From: Photobacterium aquae
Lineage (GTDB): Bacteria > Pseudomonadota > Gammaproteobacteria > Enterobacterales > Vibrionaceae
Length of the DNA: 64,000 nt
NCBI RefSeq assembly: GCF_001029445.1
Contig: NZ_LDOT01000014.1
Span: 1 to 64,000 of the forward strand
Direction of reading: 5' to 3'
The translations under genes were made by a program, and so were the position numbers. Below the pieces are notes generated by a model. It did not search any database and was not told the DNA's origin. It saw only the letters and a program-made list of their open reading frames with translations. Shown piece by piece: positions 7,119 through 15,885 of the stretch. Positions within the stretch are counted from its first letter, which is position 1. Every line of letters starts with the position of its first letter.

Positions 7119-7275
7119 ATTGCTTCTTCAGATTGGCTATCTGTTCAGCTTCAGTATCGCCTTTGACAGTCGCCTGCTCTGCCATAATCTCTATGCCTTC
7201 AAGTTTCAAACTGGCTCTATAATTACGAGCCTGCAATTGTTTGAAGCGGGCCTGTTTCTGCTGTTCTGTTAACAT
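7108..7275 (-). CDS. yhfG: YhfG-family antitoxin of Fic
   Basis: A 55-residue frame runs from ATG 7275 to a stop at 7108, overlapping the fic start at 7118. The sequence MLTEQQKQARFKQLQARNYR followed by ASLKLEGI and the ending LKKQYER match E. coli YhfG almost block for block. YhfG-type proteins are antitoxins that hold Fic inactive. Its position first in the operon gives the antitoxin before the enzyme. The promoter should lie in 7276-7323, a short AT-rich stretch. Confidence 0.88.
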   Translation of the reverse strand: MLTEQQKQARFKQLQARNYRASLKLEGIEIMAEQATVKGDTEAEQIANLKKQYER

Positions 7276-7324
7276 TTTAGCCTGTCTAATCGCTCTATGC
7301 CGTATTGAGTATACCTAGAAATGA

Positions 7325-7351
7325 AAAAGCCGGGTATCACACCCGGCTTTT
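7325..7351 (-). terminator. terminator of ddl
   Basis: An 11-base perfect stem (AAAAGCCGGGT and complement) with a 5-base loop, followed on the minus strand by a T-run, seven bases after the ddl stop codon. Confidence 0.88.
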
Positions 7352-7357
7352 CTATTT

Positions 7358-8353
7358 TTATGCTTTACATCCCAAGCGAATGGCTTGCTCTAGGAAGGCC
7401 TTAAAATCATGGCCATGATGCGCCAGCATCTTAGGGAACATTGAAATCGGTGTCATACCAGGAAAGGTATTGATTTCATTAAGCAAAATTTCACCATCTT
7501 CACTCATGAAGAAATCAATACGAGACAGATCCTTAAGCTTCATATGAACAAACGCTTTACGAGCATAGGTTCGCATTGCTTCAATCTCATCCGCTGTCAG
7601 ATTACCAGCTTCAACGGAAGTTGTAGAAGCACTTGCCGCGCTGTATTTTTCTTCATAGCTGTAGAACTTGTCTTCTGGACAAGATACCTCACCCGGCTTG
7701 GTGATCACCAATTCGTCGCCGTACTGGTAGGCCGCAATCTCAAGCTCGCGAGGTTTGATCGCTTTCTCAATCAACACTTGGTCTGAGTATGTAAATGCGT
7801 CATCGACAGCCTTTGCCAACTCTGCCTTTTCTGTGACACGGTAACAACCTACAGATGAGCCTTGGCAGGCTGCCTTCACGAACACTTTGCCCCAAGTATC
7901 AAAGGCTTCTTCAGCTTGCTGATGAGCCTCTGCACTGTTTTCGCTCAAGAATACGTACGGTGTGTTTGGAATACCTAACGCATCAAACCACAATTTAGTG
8001 GTGATTTTGTTGAAGCAGTTTGTGCTGGCTTCAGCACCACAACCTAAATATGGCAAACCCGCCATATCCAAAAACGACTGTAGATCACCAGTCTCGCCAG
8101 GGAAACCGTGTACACATGGGATAACGTAATCAACAATGCTGCTATTAGTACCCTGTACCAAGGTGCGATCCAAATTCAATCGACACAACTCACCGTCAGC
8201 GTTCATCCATCCCTTATCGTTCATTTCGATACGGGTATAGTGGATACCTTCAATCTCTTGAAGCTGTTGTTCGATGTAGTTGGCGGATACCAATGATACT
8301 TCGTGTTCAGCACTACCGCCGCCACACAGGAGTAATACGTGGATTGAGCTCAT
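7358..8353 (-). CDS. ddl: D-alanine--D-alanine ligase
   Basis: This ATP-grasp enzyme joins two D-alanines for peptidoglycan precursors in the cytoplasm. The N-terminus has the glycine-rich LLLCGGGSAEHEVSLVSA; the middle has LPYLGCGAEASTNCFNKITTKLW, and the C-terminal active site has LSRIDFFMSEDGEILLNEINTFPGMTPISMFPKM, where the D, E and N residues bind magnesium and phosphate. ATG 8353 is preferred over 8359 because AAGGG lies six bases before it; the protein is then 331 residues. It is not inside a mur/fts cluster, so it resembles the free-standing DdlA-type copy. Confidence 0.95.
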   Translation of the reverse strand: MSSIHVLLLCGGGSAEHEVSLVSANYIEQQLQEIEGIHYTRIEMNDKGWMNADGELCRLNLDRTLVQGTNSSIVDYVIPCVHGFPGETGDLQSFLDMAGLPYLGCGAEASTNCFNKITTKLWFDALGIPNTPYVFLSENSAEAHQQAEEAFDTWGKVFVKAACQGSSVGCYRVTEKAELAKAVDDAFTYSDQVLIEKAIKPRELEIAAYQYGDELVITKPGEVSCPEDKFYSYEEKYSAASASTTSVEAGNLTADEIEAMRTYARKAFVHMKLKDLSRIDFFMSEDGEILLNEINTFPGMTPISMFPKMLAHHGHDFKAFLEQAIRLGCKA

Positions 8354-8512
8354 TATCATCCCTTGTTGTTATTCACTGACTACCGCAGCCAGCTAAATCA
8401 ATATTTTCTCTATAGTAATAAAAAACTGGGGTTGCTTGCATCTAATATCTAGTTTATTAGTGATTTCTTTCGTCTTTTTGCCACTGATTAGTTTATATAT
8501 CCATCAATGTAA

Positions 8513-8541
8513 AAAACCGTGAGACAATAGCTCACGGTTTT
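8513..8541 (-). terminator. terminator of the arsenite transporter gene
   Basis: Perfect 11-base stem (AAAACCGTGAG and complement), 7-base loop, T-run on the minus strand, 31 bases past the acr3 stop. The stretch 8354-8512 shows nothing further apart from the promoter region of ddl. Confidence 0.87.
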
Positions 8542-8571
8542 AACATGATTTGCCAGAATCGCCGTTAGTAA

Positions 8572-9591
8572 CTACGCCGTTTCGACAGCGAATTGATCTC
8601 GGGTTCGATTGGCATAGGCAACCAAAGATAACATGACCGGCACTTCAACCAAGACCCCGACCACGGTAGCCAACGCTGCACCAGAATGTATACCGAACAG
8701 ACTGATCGCCACGGCGACTGCCAATTCAAAGAAATTAGATGCTCCAATCATCGCACCGGGTGCCGCCACTTTATGCGGCTGCTTCCACTTTTTCATCCAC
8801 ACATAGGTTACAGCAAAAATCAGGTACGTTTGAATAAGAAGCGGAATAGCAATCAGTACAATATCTACAGGGTTAGCAATAATAGTTTCAGCCTGAAAAC
8901 CAAATAATAAAATCACCGTCCCTACCAGACCAATAATTGAGAAAGGCTTCAATTTCGCTGATAGCGTTCCCAACTTCTGCTGATTACAAACAAAATGACG
9001 CGTCATAGCACCGGCGACTAACGGGATCACCACGAACAATGAGACAGATAACAACAGGGTATCCCACGGCACGGTAACATCCGTAACACCAAGCAAGAAA
9101 GCAGCAATCGGAGCGAACGCCACGACCATAATCAAGTCATTCAGGGCAACTTGAACAACGGTATAGTTGGCATCGCCTTTAGTTAACTGGCTCCAGACAA
9201 AAACCATCGCTGTACAAGGAGCAACGCCTAGCAAAATCATCCCGGCAATATATTGCTCACCGAGATCTGGGGTTATCCAAGGGCCAAATATATAGCGCAT
9301 GAACAACACCGCCAAAAGTGCCATAGTGAATGGTTTGACCAACCAGTTAATCACTATCGTGACAACTAGCCCTTTAGGCCGCCGGTGAATTTGCTTTATC
9401 GATGAAAAATCCACCTGCATCATCATTGGATATATCATCAGCCAAATTAATACCGCGATGACCATGTTGATCTGCGCATATTGCAAGCTACCCAGAAATG
9501 AAAATACCTCAGGGAACATCACCCCACCGGTTATACCCAGTAGCATTCCCAAACCAACCCATACGCTCAAAAATCGTTCAAAAACACCCAT
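8572..9591 (-). CDS. acr3: ACR3-family arsenite efflux transporter
   Basis: The 339-residue inner-membrane protein has about ten hydrophobic helices. Family signatures include [20 protein letters not shown], the [23 protein letters not shown] segment with the conserved cysteine that is needed for transport, and the final [24 protein letters not shown] block. It exports As(III) using the proton gradient. ATG 9591 is chosen because GAGGAG precedes it; the longer frame to 9639 lacks this. It lies downstream of arsR in the same direction, 146 bases away, with no arsC between, so arsenate reduction would have to be supplied elsewhere. Confidence 0.93.
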   Translation of the reverse strand: MGVFERFLSVWVGLGMLLGITGGVMFPEVFSFLGSLQYAQINMVIAVLIWLMIYPMMMQVDFSSIKQIHRRPKGLVVTIVINWLVKPFTMALLAVLFMRYIFGPWITPDLGEQYIAGMILLGVAPCTAMVFVWSQLTKGDANYTVVQVALNDLIMVVAFAPIAAFLLGVTDVTVPWDTLLLSVSLFVVIPLVAGAMTRHFVCNQQKLGTLSAKLKPFSIIGLVGTVILLFGFQAETIIANPVDIVLIAIPLLIQTYLIFAVTYVWMKKWKQPHKVAAPGAMIGASNFFELAVAVAISLFGIHSGAALATVVGVLVEVPVMLSLVAYANRTRDQFAVETA

Positions 9592-9737
9592 ATTTTGGGC
9601 TCCTCTCTCATTTTTAGGGTGCAAGAAGCCAACAAGCACTATCGAAGTTTTAGCGCCTGTTTATCTTCTGCAGTTCTTACCTACAACCTGTTACTGTCAA
9701 CCAGATTCAGGCAAGGCCACTGTATTCTTGCTAGATG

Positions 9738-10085
9738 TCACTTTTCACAGCAGTGATCTGCATCGGTTTTTAAATGGCTAGGATGGCATTGCTCTGACGT
9801 ATCATCGCCACAGCACTCTTCAGTTAGGTAACCTATCAGTTCCATCATTACCGGGATATTGGCCCGATAGCGTTGAAAACGCCCCTGCTGTTCAACCGAG
9901 ACTAATCCCGCATGAAGCATAGCTTTTAAATGAAAAGACAAAGAGTTAGGCGCAACATCCATCTGTTTCGCCATTTCCCCAGCGACTAAACCGGTTTTTC
10001 CTGCCTTCACCAATAACCGCCATGCATCCAAACGTATGCCTGATGATAGTGAATCGAATATTACTGTTGCTTGGTCTCTGTTCAT
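9738..10085 (-). CDS. arsR: ArsR-family metalloid-responsive repressor
   Basis: The 115-residue protein has the winged-helix ArsR fold: MDVAPNSLSFHLKAMLHAGLVSVEQQGRFQRYRA covers the recognition helix and wing. It lacks the CVCDL motif of classic plasmid ArsR; instead cysteines cluster at the C-terminus (EECC near residue 85, EQCH, and DHCCEK at the end), which could bind As(III). The start is taken at ATG 10085, since the domain begins there and the upstream frame covers an operator-like dyad. It is the first gene of the arsR-acr3 pair and would repress both. Confidence 0.9.
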   Translation of the reverse strand: MNRDQATVIFDSLSSGIRLDAWRLLVKAGKTGLVAGEMAKQMDVAPNSLSFHLKAMLHAGLVSVEQQGRFQRYRANIPVMMELIGYLTEECCGDDTSEQCHPSHLKTDADHCCEK

Positions 10086-10088
10086 AAG

Positions 10089-10112
10089 TTCAATATTACA
10101 AGAATTATTGAA
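10089..10112 (-). promoter_or_regulatory. probable ArsR operator
   Basis: A dyad TTCAATA...TATTGAA with a 10-base spacer lies four bases upstream of the arsR start. TTCAA/TTGAA half sites are typical ArsR-family targets, so autoregulation is likely. Confidence 0.6.
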
Positions 10113-10198
10113 ATGATCAAGGTTGGAACTGAAATTTCCAGAAATATAGAAATTAATTACACAGCAATGACGATAAATGCGTTGTGACAAATACAAAA

Positions 10199-10220
10199 AA
10201 GCACCGCCTTAGCGGTGCTT
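10199..10220 (-). terminator. terminator of the SPOR lipoprotein gene
   Basis: Stem GCACCGC/GCGGTGC with loop CTTA and an outer A/T run reading as T on the minus strand, 21 bases after the stop at 10241. Confidence 0.85.
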
Positions 10221-10240
10221 GTCCTATTCACAATGAACAG

Positions 10241-10774
10241 TTAATTCATGCGAGTCAGTGTTGGTGAGTTAGATGAGCTGATCTCTTCTAAACTGCGAAT
10301 AAATGGTCCCGTTTCACGAACGGATTGTGGTAAGGCTTTTAATGCATTACGCGCTTGGTCTTTCGTCGCGAACTGACCATATAGCAAGGTATACCAAGGC
10401 GCACCCTTCAGATCCTTCTCATTCATCCATACAGGTTGCCCCAAAGGAAGATTCTTCATATAAGAAACAAATCCTTTATTATGGCTTAAAGCAAGTACCT
10501 GAATAGTATAACCAGAGTGCGTTTCAGCCTGCTGTTGTGGTACGGTTTCTACAGGCGTTATAACCTCTTCTTCCGTTACAACCTCTTCAACAACAGTCGA
10601 TGGTGGTGCTGTCTGCACGATATCTGTATCAACGGCTTCCTGCGAACCAATAATTGCTTCTTGTTGCTCATCACTGTACGTCATTTCTGATGTAGACGAC
10701 AATAGCTGAGTCTGGTCATCTGAAGCACATCCAGCCAGGACCGCAGCCACAGCGAGTACGGCTATTTTTTTCAT
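10241..10774 (-). CDS. SPOR-domain lipoprotein
   Basis: From ATG 10774 the product (177 residues) begins MKKIAVLAVAAVLAGC, a signal peptide with lipobox LAGC, so it is anchored in the envelope by a lipid on Cys16. A Glu/Thr/Val-rich linker follows, and the C-terminus (YTIQVLALSHNKGFVSYMK to GPFIRSLEEI) is a SPOR-like domain, similar to the end of DamX. SPOR domains bind septal peptidoglycan stripped of stem peptides. A shorter paralogue with the same closing GPFIRS motif is at 29657. No division gene is adjacent, so a division role is an inference. Confidence 0.8.
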   Translation of the reverse strand: MKKIAVLAVAAVLAGCASDDQTQLLSSTSEMTYSDEQQEAIIGSQEAVDTDIVQTAPPSTVVEEVVTEEEVITPVETVPQQQAETHSGYTIQVLALSHNKGFVSYMKNLPLGQPVWMNEKDLKGAPWYTLLYGQFATKDQARNALKALPQSVRETGPFIRSLEEISSSNSPTLTRMN

Positions 10775-11090
10775 TGTTAATCTGCCAAATAAAAACGATT
10801 TACCTTCTCGTCCATCCCCACTTTTACTCATAACACCATGTATCACAAGTGATCTCCATACTTGGAAATCAAGACAGGTTTGAACTTACCTTTATATTCC
10901 CGAGTCAGTTCAAAAAATACCACAGATGTTTACACTACGGACTCATTGAAATAGCTTGGCAACCTACATTTTGCCGTCACTTTTTAACCCATTCAACCCT
11001 AACCTTTATATAGATCAATAACTATCAGCTCATTGTCACAAGAAAACAGCGTAAAATAGGCCAATCATGGTCACCTACTTGGAGAAAACT
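10775..11090 (+). other. intergenic region between divergent genes
   Basis: About 316 bases separate the SPOR lipoprotein start from the DUF2301 gene start. It must hold the two divergent promoters. I see no strong operator, hairpin or small gene in it. Confidence 0.5.
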
Positions 11091-11600
11091 ATGGCCGATC
11101 CTCACATTCAGTGCGAATTGGACTTCCTTGATAAACTCACAGTCTTACTCTATCGCTCTGCGCTTACTGCCTCGGCTGGTATCCTCTCAATTTTGGCATG
11201 GGAAACCCAAGCCGCGACAACAGCCTTGGTCATTGCAGCGTTACTCGCCACCACCACGGTACATATCTACGACAAACGCTTCCGCTGGCTAATTCTGGGT
11301 AGCGCATTGTTTGCTACCTGCTGGCAATTGATGGGCTTATGGTCTCCGCTAGCAATGGGTGCGGCCCTGTTTGCGTTTAGTGCACTGACAATCAAAGAGT
11401 ACTTCTGCTTCCAGTTAAAGGCTCTGTTAGTGACCCCTGTCGCTTTGGGTGGTTTCTGGTTCTGCTATGTGTTCGACCAACAGCAAATCAGTATCGCTTT
11501 CAGCATGACGGGTGCGATTTTGCTGGCGGTTGCTGCCTTTTCAAAATGGCGCATGCCTTTGCATTACGACATCGGTGATAAATCCCGATACCAAATCTAA
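11091..11600 (+). CDS. DUF2301-like integral membrane protein
   Basis: ATG 11091 has GGAG eight bases upstream and is preferred to ATG 11067. The 169-residue product opens with a polar stretch (MADPHIQCELDFLDKLTVLLYRS) and then has about five to six hydrophobic helices, with the conserved-looking ALTIKEYFCFQLKALL segment that I associate with DUF2301. Function is unknown. The assignment rests on memory of the family pattern and is moderate. A terminator follows at once, so it is a single-gene unit. Confidence 0.65.
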   Translation: MADPHIQCELDFLDKLTVLLYRSALTASAGILSILAWETQAATTALVIAALLATTTVHIYDKRFRWLILGSALFATCWQLMGLWSPLAMGAALFAFSALTIKEYFCFQLKALLVTPVALGGFWFCYVFDQQQISIAFSMTGAILLAVAAFSKWRMPLHYDIGDKSRYQI

Positions 11601-11605
11601 CCGAT

Positions 11606-11632
11606 AAAGGCACGGTCTCCGTGCCTTTTTCT
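11606..11632 (+). terminator. rho-independent terminator
   Basis: Stem AAAGGCACGG with perfect complement, loop TCT, then a T-run, five bases after the preceding stop codon. Confidence 0.9.
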
Positions 11633-11780
11633 TACCCATGCCGTCCACGATTCATCCCCCGCCTCCGCCTATTCATCTGAAAACAGCGCATGATCACAGC
11701 TCCTACACCTGCCTCAGACAGACAAAACAAGAATGGTTACACTGAATTCAGAGAGTTCGAACAGGAAAGGGATAATAACG

Positions 11781-14525
11781 ATGGTAGGCATAGCAAAACT
11801 ACTTAAACCCAAGTCGATCTGTGTCATCGGCGCATCAGACAACCCGACCCGAGCTGGATATGTCGTGATGCGTAATCTGCTGACCGGCTCTTTCAATGGC
11901 CCGATCATGCCAGTGACCCCTAAGTATGATGCTGTTGCTGGCGTTCTGGCTTATCCAACCATTGATAGCCTACCCCGTATCCCAGATCTCGCCATCGTCT
12001 GTACCCATGCCCAGCGCAATACTGAGATTATTCGCCAACTTGGCCACAAGGGCGTTAAAGTAGCCATCGTTCTTGCGGCTGGCATGAACCTGATAATCCG
12101 AGACGGTAAAACCGAAGAACAGCATATGTTCGAGGCCGCCAGACAATTCGGCATGCGTCTGGTTGGCCCCAATAGCATGGGATTAATTCTGCCTTGGCTC
12201 AATGTCAATGCTTCGTTTTCTCCTATTGCAGCCAACCGGGGCAATATCGCGTTTATCTCGCAGTCTGCAGCCGTATGTACAACCATTCTTGACTGGGCAC
12301 AAAGCAAAAACATCGGCTTTTCAACCTTTTTATCCTTGGGTGATGCATGTGATGTCCATTTTCCCGAGCTACTTGATACCTTGTGCCGCGATAGTAAGAC
12401 CGAGGCCATTCTGCTTTACGTCGACTCGGTTACCGATGCGCGCCGTTTCATGTCAGCAGCTAGGGCCGCTGCTCGCAACCGCCGTATTCTAGTGGTGAAA
12501 AGTGGCCGCACCAAAGCCGGTAGTGCCGCTGCACATTTGCATACAGGGGGCGAACCGGGACTAGATGCCATCTACGATGCCGCCATTCGCCGATCGGGGA
12601 TGCTTAGGGTCAACGATACCCACGAATTATTTGCCGCTGTTGAAACATTGGCCCACTCCGTACCACTACGAGGTGAGCGTTTGGCGATCCTGACCAACGG
12701 TGGTGGACCTGCGATCATGGCTGTCGATACGTTGTCTGACCGCGGCGGGAAACTCGCGACCCTCAGTGCAGAGACCATCGAGAAGCTTTCAGCCGTATTG
12801 CCGAGCAGTTGGTCAAAATCCAACCCTATCGATATCATTGGCGATGCCTCAATAGAGCGTTACGAACAAGCCGTAAAAATCCTGCTCGATAGCGACGACT
12901 TCGATGCCCTGCTGGTCATGCACTCTCCTTCGGCTATTGCCCATAGCAAAGAGACAGCCGAAAAGTTAGTCGATGTACTCAAACTGCACCCTCGCAGCAA
13001 GCGATTCAATATACTAACTAACTGGTCAGGAGAAGGAGCTGCCACAAAAGCCCGGCAAATTTTCACTGCAGCGGGCTATCCGGCCTATCGCACCCCAGAA
13101 AGTGCTGTATCAGCCTTCATGCATTTAGTGGAATACCGCCGAAACCAAAAGCAACTCATGGAAACGCCGATATCACACGGAATGATTCAAGCTAATCCAC
13201 GCCATGTTCACGATGTTGTGAATCATTTACTGGCACAGGGGATCACACAGCTAGAAACCCACGAGGTCAGGCCGGTATTGGAAAGCTATGGTTTTGATAC
13301 CCTACCAACCTGGATTGCCGATGACCCGGCTGAAGCTGCTCAGATTGCCGAGCAAATTGGCTACCCCGTAGCCGTTAAACTGCGATCACCGGATATTCCC
13401 CATAAATCTGCCGTGCATGGTGTGCTGCTTCACCTTCGGACAGCCGAAGAAGTCGCCAATGGCGCACAGGCCATCCTTGATCGAGTATCACTCAACTTTC
13501 CAGATGCCAAAATAGACGGCTTATTGGTACAACGGATGGCGCGTCGCACCGGGGCACAGTCGCTGAGAATTTCCGTTCATAATGATCCTACTTTCGGCCC
13601 GGTGATCTTACTGGGTGAAGATGGCGCACAATGGGATATCCACAAAGATGCCGCTGTTGGTATCCCACCGTTGAATATGGCGCTGGCTCGCTACATGGTG
13701 ATCAATGCAATCAAAACAGGGAAAATTCGCCTACGGAACATGCCAGAAGGCCTTGATATTCCTGCCCTGTGCCAATTGCTGGTCAAAATTTCTCAGCTGA
13801 TTATCGATTGTCCGGAAATAGAAACCTTTGATATCCACCCGCTACTTGCGGCTGGCAAAGAAATGACTGTTATCGATGCCTCGATGACCATTCGTCCTTT
13901 TAACCAAGACCCGCATCAACGGCTCGCGATCCGCCCTTATCCCAAAGAGTTCGAAGAGGAGGTCATCTTAAAAGACGGCTCTAGTATCTTGCTTCGGCCT
14001 ATTTTGCCGGAAGACGAGCCCAAACATGCCGAGTTCGTTTCCAGAGTATCCGTTGATGATCTTTACAAACGCTTCTTCTCTGATGTTGGCGAACTTAAGC
14101 ATGAGGCACTGGCAAACCTTACCCAAATCGATTACGACCGGGAAATGGCATTTGTTGCAGTAAAACGCACGCCACCAGCCACCAGCATCGATAAAGACAA
14201 AGAGGATCAATCAAGCGATGATACTGAAACCATTATCGGGGTAACCCGAGCGCTGTCCGATCCTGATAATATCGACGCTGAATTTGCCATATTGGTTCGC
14301 TCCGATCTCAAAGGCATTGGATTGGGACGAATACTGATGACAAAAATCATCAATTACTGCCGCGAACGCGGACTAAAACGGATCACTGGAATGACGATGC
14401 CAGCAAACCGCGGGATGATCATGCTAGCCCAAAAAGTCGGTTTTGAAATAGACATCCAAATGGAAGATGGCGTGGTTGAAATGCAACTTCCATTAACTAA
14501 GCAAACTGCATCTGATAGTGCTTAA
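11781..14525 (+). CDS. patZ: protein lysine acetyltransferase, acyl-CoA synthetase-like/GNAT fusion (PatZ/Pka type)
   Basis: The 914-residue product matches the layout of E. coli PatZ (YfiQ). An N-terminal CoA-binding Rossmann domain (SICVIGASDNPTRAGYVV, about residues 10-105) is followed by succinyl-CoA-synthetase-like domains (to about 450), an ATP-grasp domain (about 490-700: YPVAVKLRSPDIPHKSAVHGV) and a C-terminal GNAT domain with acetyl-CoA loop RSDLKGIGLGRILM. Such enzymes acetylate lysines of metabolic enzymes, notably acetyl-CoA synthetase. The synthetase part is thought to be non-catalytic in PatZ. The start at ATG 11781 follows AAAGGGA; the frame opens at 11733. An acidic, Ser/Asp-rich insert (KDKEDQSSDDTE) lies within the GNAT domain. 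Confidence 0.9.
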   Translation: MVGIAKLLKPKSICVIGASDNPTRAGYVVMRNLLTGSFNGPIMPVTPKYDAVAGVLAYPTIDSLPRIPDLAIVCTHAQRNTEIIRQLGHKGVKVAIVLAAGMNLIIRDGKTEEQHMFEAARQFGMRLVGPNSMGLILPWLNVNASFSPIAANRGNIAFISQSAAVCTTILDWAQSKNIGFSTFLSLGDACDVHFPELLDTLCRDSKTEAILLYVDSVTDARRFMSAARAAARNRRILVVKSGRTKAGSAAAHLHTGGEPGLDAIYDAAIRRSGMLRVNDTHELFAAVETLAHSVPLRGERLAILTNGGGPAIMAVDTLSDRGGKLATLSAETIEKLSAVLPSSWSKSNPIDIIGDASIERYEQAVKILLDSDDFDALLVMHSPSAIAHSKETAEKLVDVLKLHPRSKRFNILTNWSGEGAATKARQIFTAAGYPAYRTPESAVSAFMHLVEYRRNQKQLMETPISHGMIQANPRHVHDVVNHLLAQGITQLETHEVRPVLESYGFDTLPTWIADDPAEAAQIAEQIGYPVAVKLRSPDIPHKSAVHGVLLHLRTAEEVANGAQAILDRVSLNFPDAKIDGLLVQRMARRTGAQSLRISVHNDPTFGPVILLGEDGAQWDIHKDAAVGIPPLNMALARYMVINAIKTGKIRLRNMPEGLDIPALCQLLVKISQLIIDCPEIETFDIHPLLAAGKEMTVIDASMTIRPFNQDPHQRLAIRPYPKEFEEEVILKDGSSILLRPILPEDEPKHAEFVSRVSVDDLYKRFFSDVGELKHEALANLTQIDYDREMAFVAVKRTPPATSIDKDKEDQSSDDTETIIGVTRALSDPDNIDAEFAILVRSDLKGIGLGRILMTKIINYCRERGLKRITGMTMPANRGMIMLAQKVGFEIDIQMEDGVVEMQLPLTKQTASDSA

Positions 14526-14688
14526 TCCGCTAAAAGATCCAATAGGCACCTTATACGAGCCACTATATGCTCTAATCAAACAACGATCTGGGCACTATCA
14601 TCGTGATGTTAGATCAAGATTACCAAAAGAAAATCTTGCAATGAGAAAAATCAAAGCGTTAAATTCAGAGAATAAACGACGAAGATAA
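14518..14688 (+). pseudogene. possible remnant of a polymorphic-toxin C-terminus
   Basis: A frame overlapping the last bases of patZ stays open to the stop at 14686-14688. From 14536 it reads DPIGTLYEPLYALIKQRSG, then HYHRDVRSRLPKEN and a basic end. It has no convincing start (only GTG 14518) and no ribosome site, yet composition and the His-rich, basic C-terminus look like the end of a nuclease-type toxin domain. The gene after it is an Imm11-like immunity gene, which supports a decayed toxin tail. The toxin reading is inference. Confidence 0.35.
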
Positions 14689-14738
14689 TCCTTACTTATC
14701 TAAAACTTCTGAATATATGGGTGCTGGAGTCAATAACA

Positions 14739-15266
14739 ATGTCAATTAAAGATGAGTATTATCTTTTTTCAAGTGACTACTCTAAAGTAAATTTTGTTGT
14801 GAACATGAATGATAGTCGGAGACTTGGGATCTTACGAGATCAACCGATATCAACAACAATACCGGCTAGTTTCGAATGCAAAAGCCTAACTACGTTTAAA
14901 CCGATAGAAGCTAAATTCGATATCGCCGCTTTCGGTAAAATCCTCTTTGATATGGATTATGCCAAAGCGTTGGTCGAGCTAGATCTGCATAAGAACTCTC
15001 TCGTTCCCGCAAAAATTATAGATAAAGAATATCTGTACCTTCACTGCTATAACATCATTAACATTCTTGATGATGAAGAAGGCTTTGACTTTGATAAACT
15101 AAGCGACATTCCCCAAGAAAATAGATTGGTTTTCAGACCATCATTTGAATCCGTCATCATTTTCTTCCATAAGTCTGTTATTGACGCAATTGAAGCTATT
15201 AAGACACCCTCTTTTGCAAAATCAATTAAAGTCTCTGATTGGACGTTAGAATCGGAAATGTCATAA
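14739..15266 (+). CDS. Imm11-like (DUF1629) immunity protein
   Basis: ATG 14739 is chosen over 14721 because GGAG lies nine bases before it; the product has 175 residues. The pattern fits the Imm11/DUF1629 family: an opening YYLFSSDYSKVNFVVNMND, a middle 'VELDLHKNSLVPAKIIDKEYLYLHCYNIINILDDEEG' and a closing strand-helix pair LVFRPSFESVIIFFHKSVIDAIEAI. Imm11 proteins neutralise toxin domains of polymorphic secretion systems. No full toxin gene is next to it, only a possible remnant upstream, so it would be an orphan immunity gene. The gene is AT-richer than its flanks, a sign of transfer. Confidence 0.6.
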   Translation: MSIKDEYYLFSSDYSKVNFVVNMNDSRRLGILRDQPISTTIPASFECKSLTTFKPIEAKFDIAAFGKILFDMDYAKALVELDLHKNSLVPAKIIDKEYLYLHCYNIINILDDEEGFDFDKLSDIPQENRLVFRPSFESVIIFFHKSVIDAIEAIKTPSFAKSIKVSDWTLESEMS

Positions 15267-15277
15267 AGGTTAATGCA

Positions 15278-15316
15278 TACACCACCGATCAAACAGATTT
15301 GGTGGTGTAACTTTTT
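15278..15316 (+). terminator. probable terminator of the immunity gene
   Basis: Stem TACACCACC/GGTGGTGTA with a 14-base loop and then CTTTTT, 11 bases after the stop codon. Confidence 0.7.
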
Positions 15317-15394
15317 GTGATGATAATCACAAACCGTTGGACATAGTATAATATATATTCCGTTCAATTTCCGACGTTACCCAAGGTAGTTATC

Positions 15395-15625
15395 ATGTAT
15401 AAATTTCACCGTTACAAACAGCAACTAGAAAAAATGATAATCATATTACCTTCGGTATTCTTGTCTATTGAAGTGATATCTCAAATACCCAAACCAGTTT
15501 CAACACACAATGAAATTTTATTTCTATTAACTCTATTTGCCTTACCTATTGGCTTTAACGTTATATTTAAAAAATTAGTTGAGTTGTTAAATTGGCTTAT
15601 CAACAACGGGAAAATTGATGGTTAA
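15395..15625 (+). CDS. small two-helix membrane protein of unknown function
   Basis: ATG 15395 is preceded by AAGGTAG with good spacing. The 76-residue product has a short basic N-terminus and two hydrophobic segments (about residues 14-30 and 41-56), ending in LLNWLINNGKIDG. No family is recognised. It shares the AT-rich character of the Imm11-like gene before it and may belong to the same acquired patch. The region 15626-15885 after it contains only a hairpin. Confidence 0.5.
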   Translation: MYKFHRYKQQLEKMIIILPSVFLSIEVISQIPKPVSTHNEILFLLTLFALPIGFNVIFKKLVELLNWLINNGKIDG

Positions 15626-15651
15626 GGCTTTTATCTTAGCTTAATTCGTAC

Positions 15652-15685
15652 TAGCCCAAAGATCATATAAAACGCCTTTGGGCTA
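15652..15685 (+). terminator. hairpin between convergent genes
   Basis: Perfect 10-base stem TAGCCCAAAG/CTTTGGGCTA with a 14-base loop. It lacks a T-run, so it is only a possible terminator between the small membrane gene and the LysR gene. Confidence 0.4.
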
Positions 15686-15885
15686 CGATTCTCGCCTACA
15701 TAGAGCTTCTTTCTCAATCGCTTAGACTTATTATTTACTTTATCTCTCTTACTAAATTGAACTGTTTAAATATATCAATGAATACGTTGCTATCCGTAAA
15801 TGTCCATCTTATCTAACTGATAATAAAGCATATAACAAAGCAATTTCGAGACGTAGACGTAGATAGTAACCCTACGTCAAACAAC

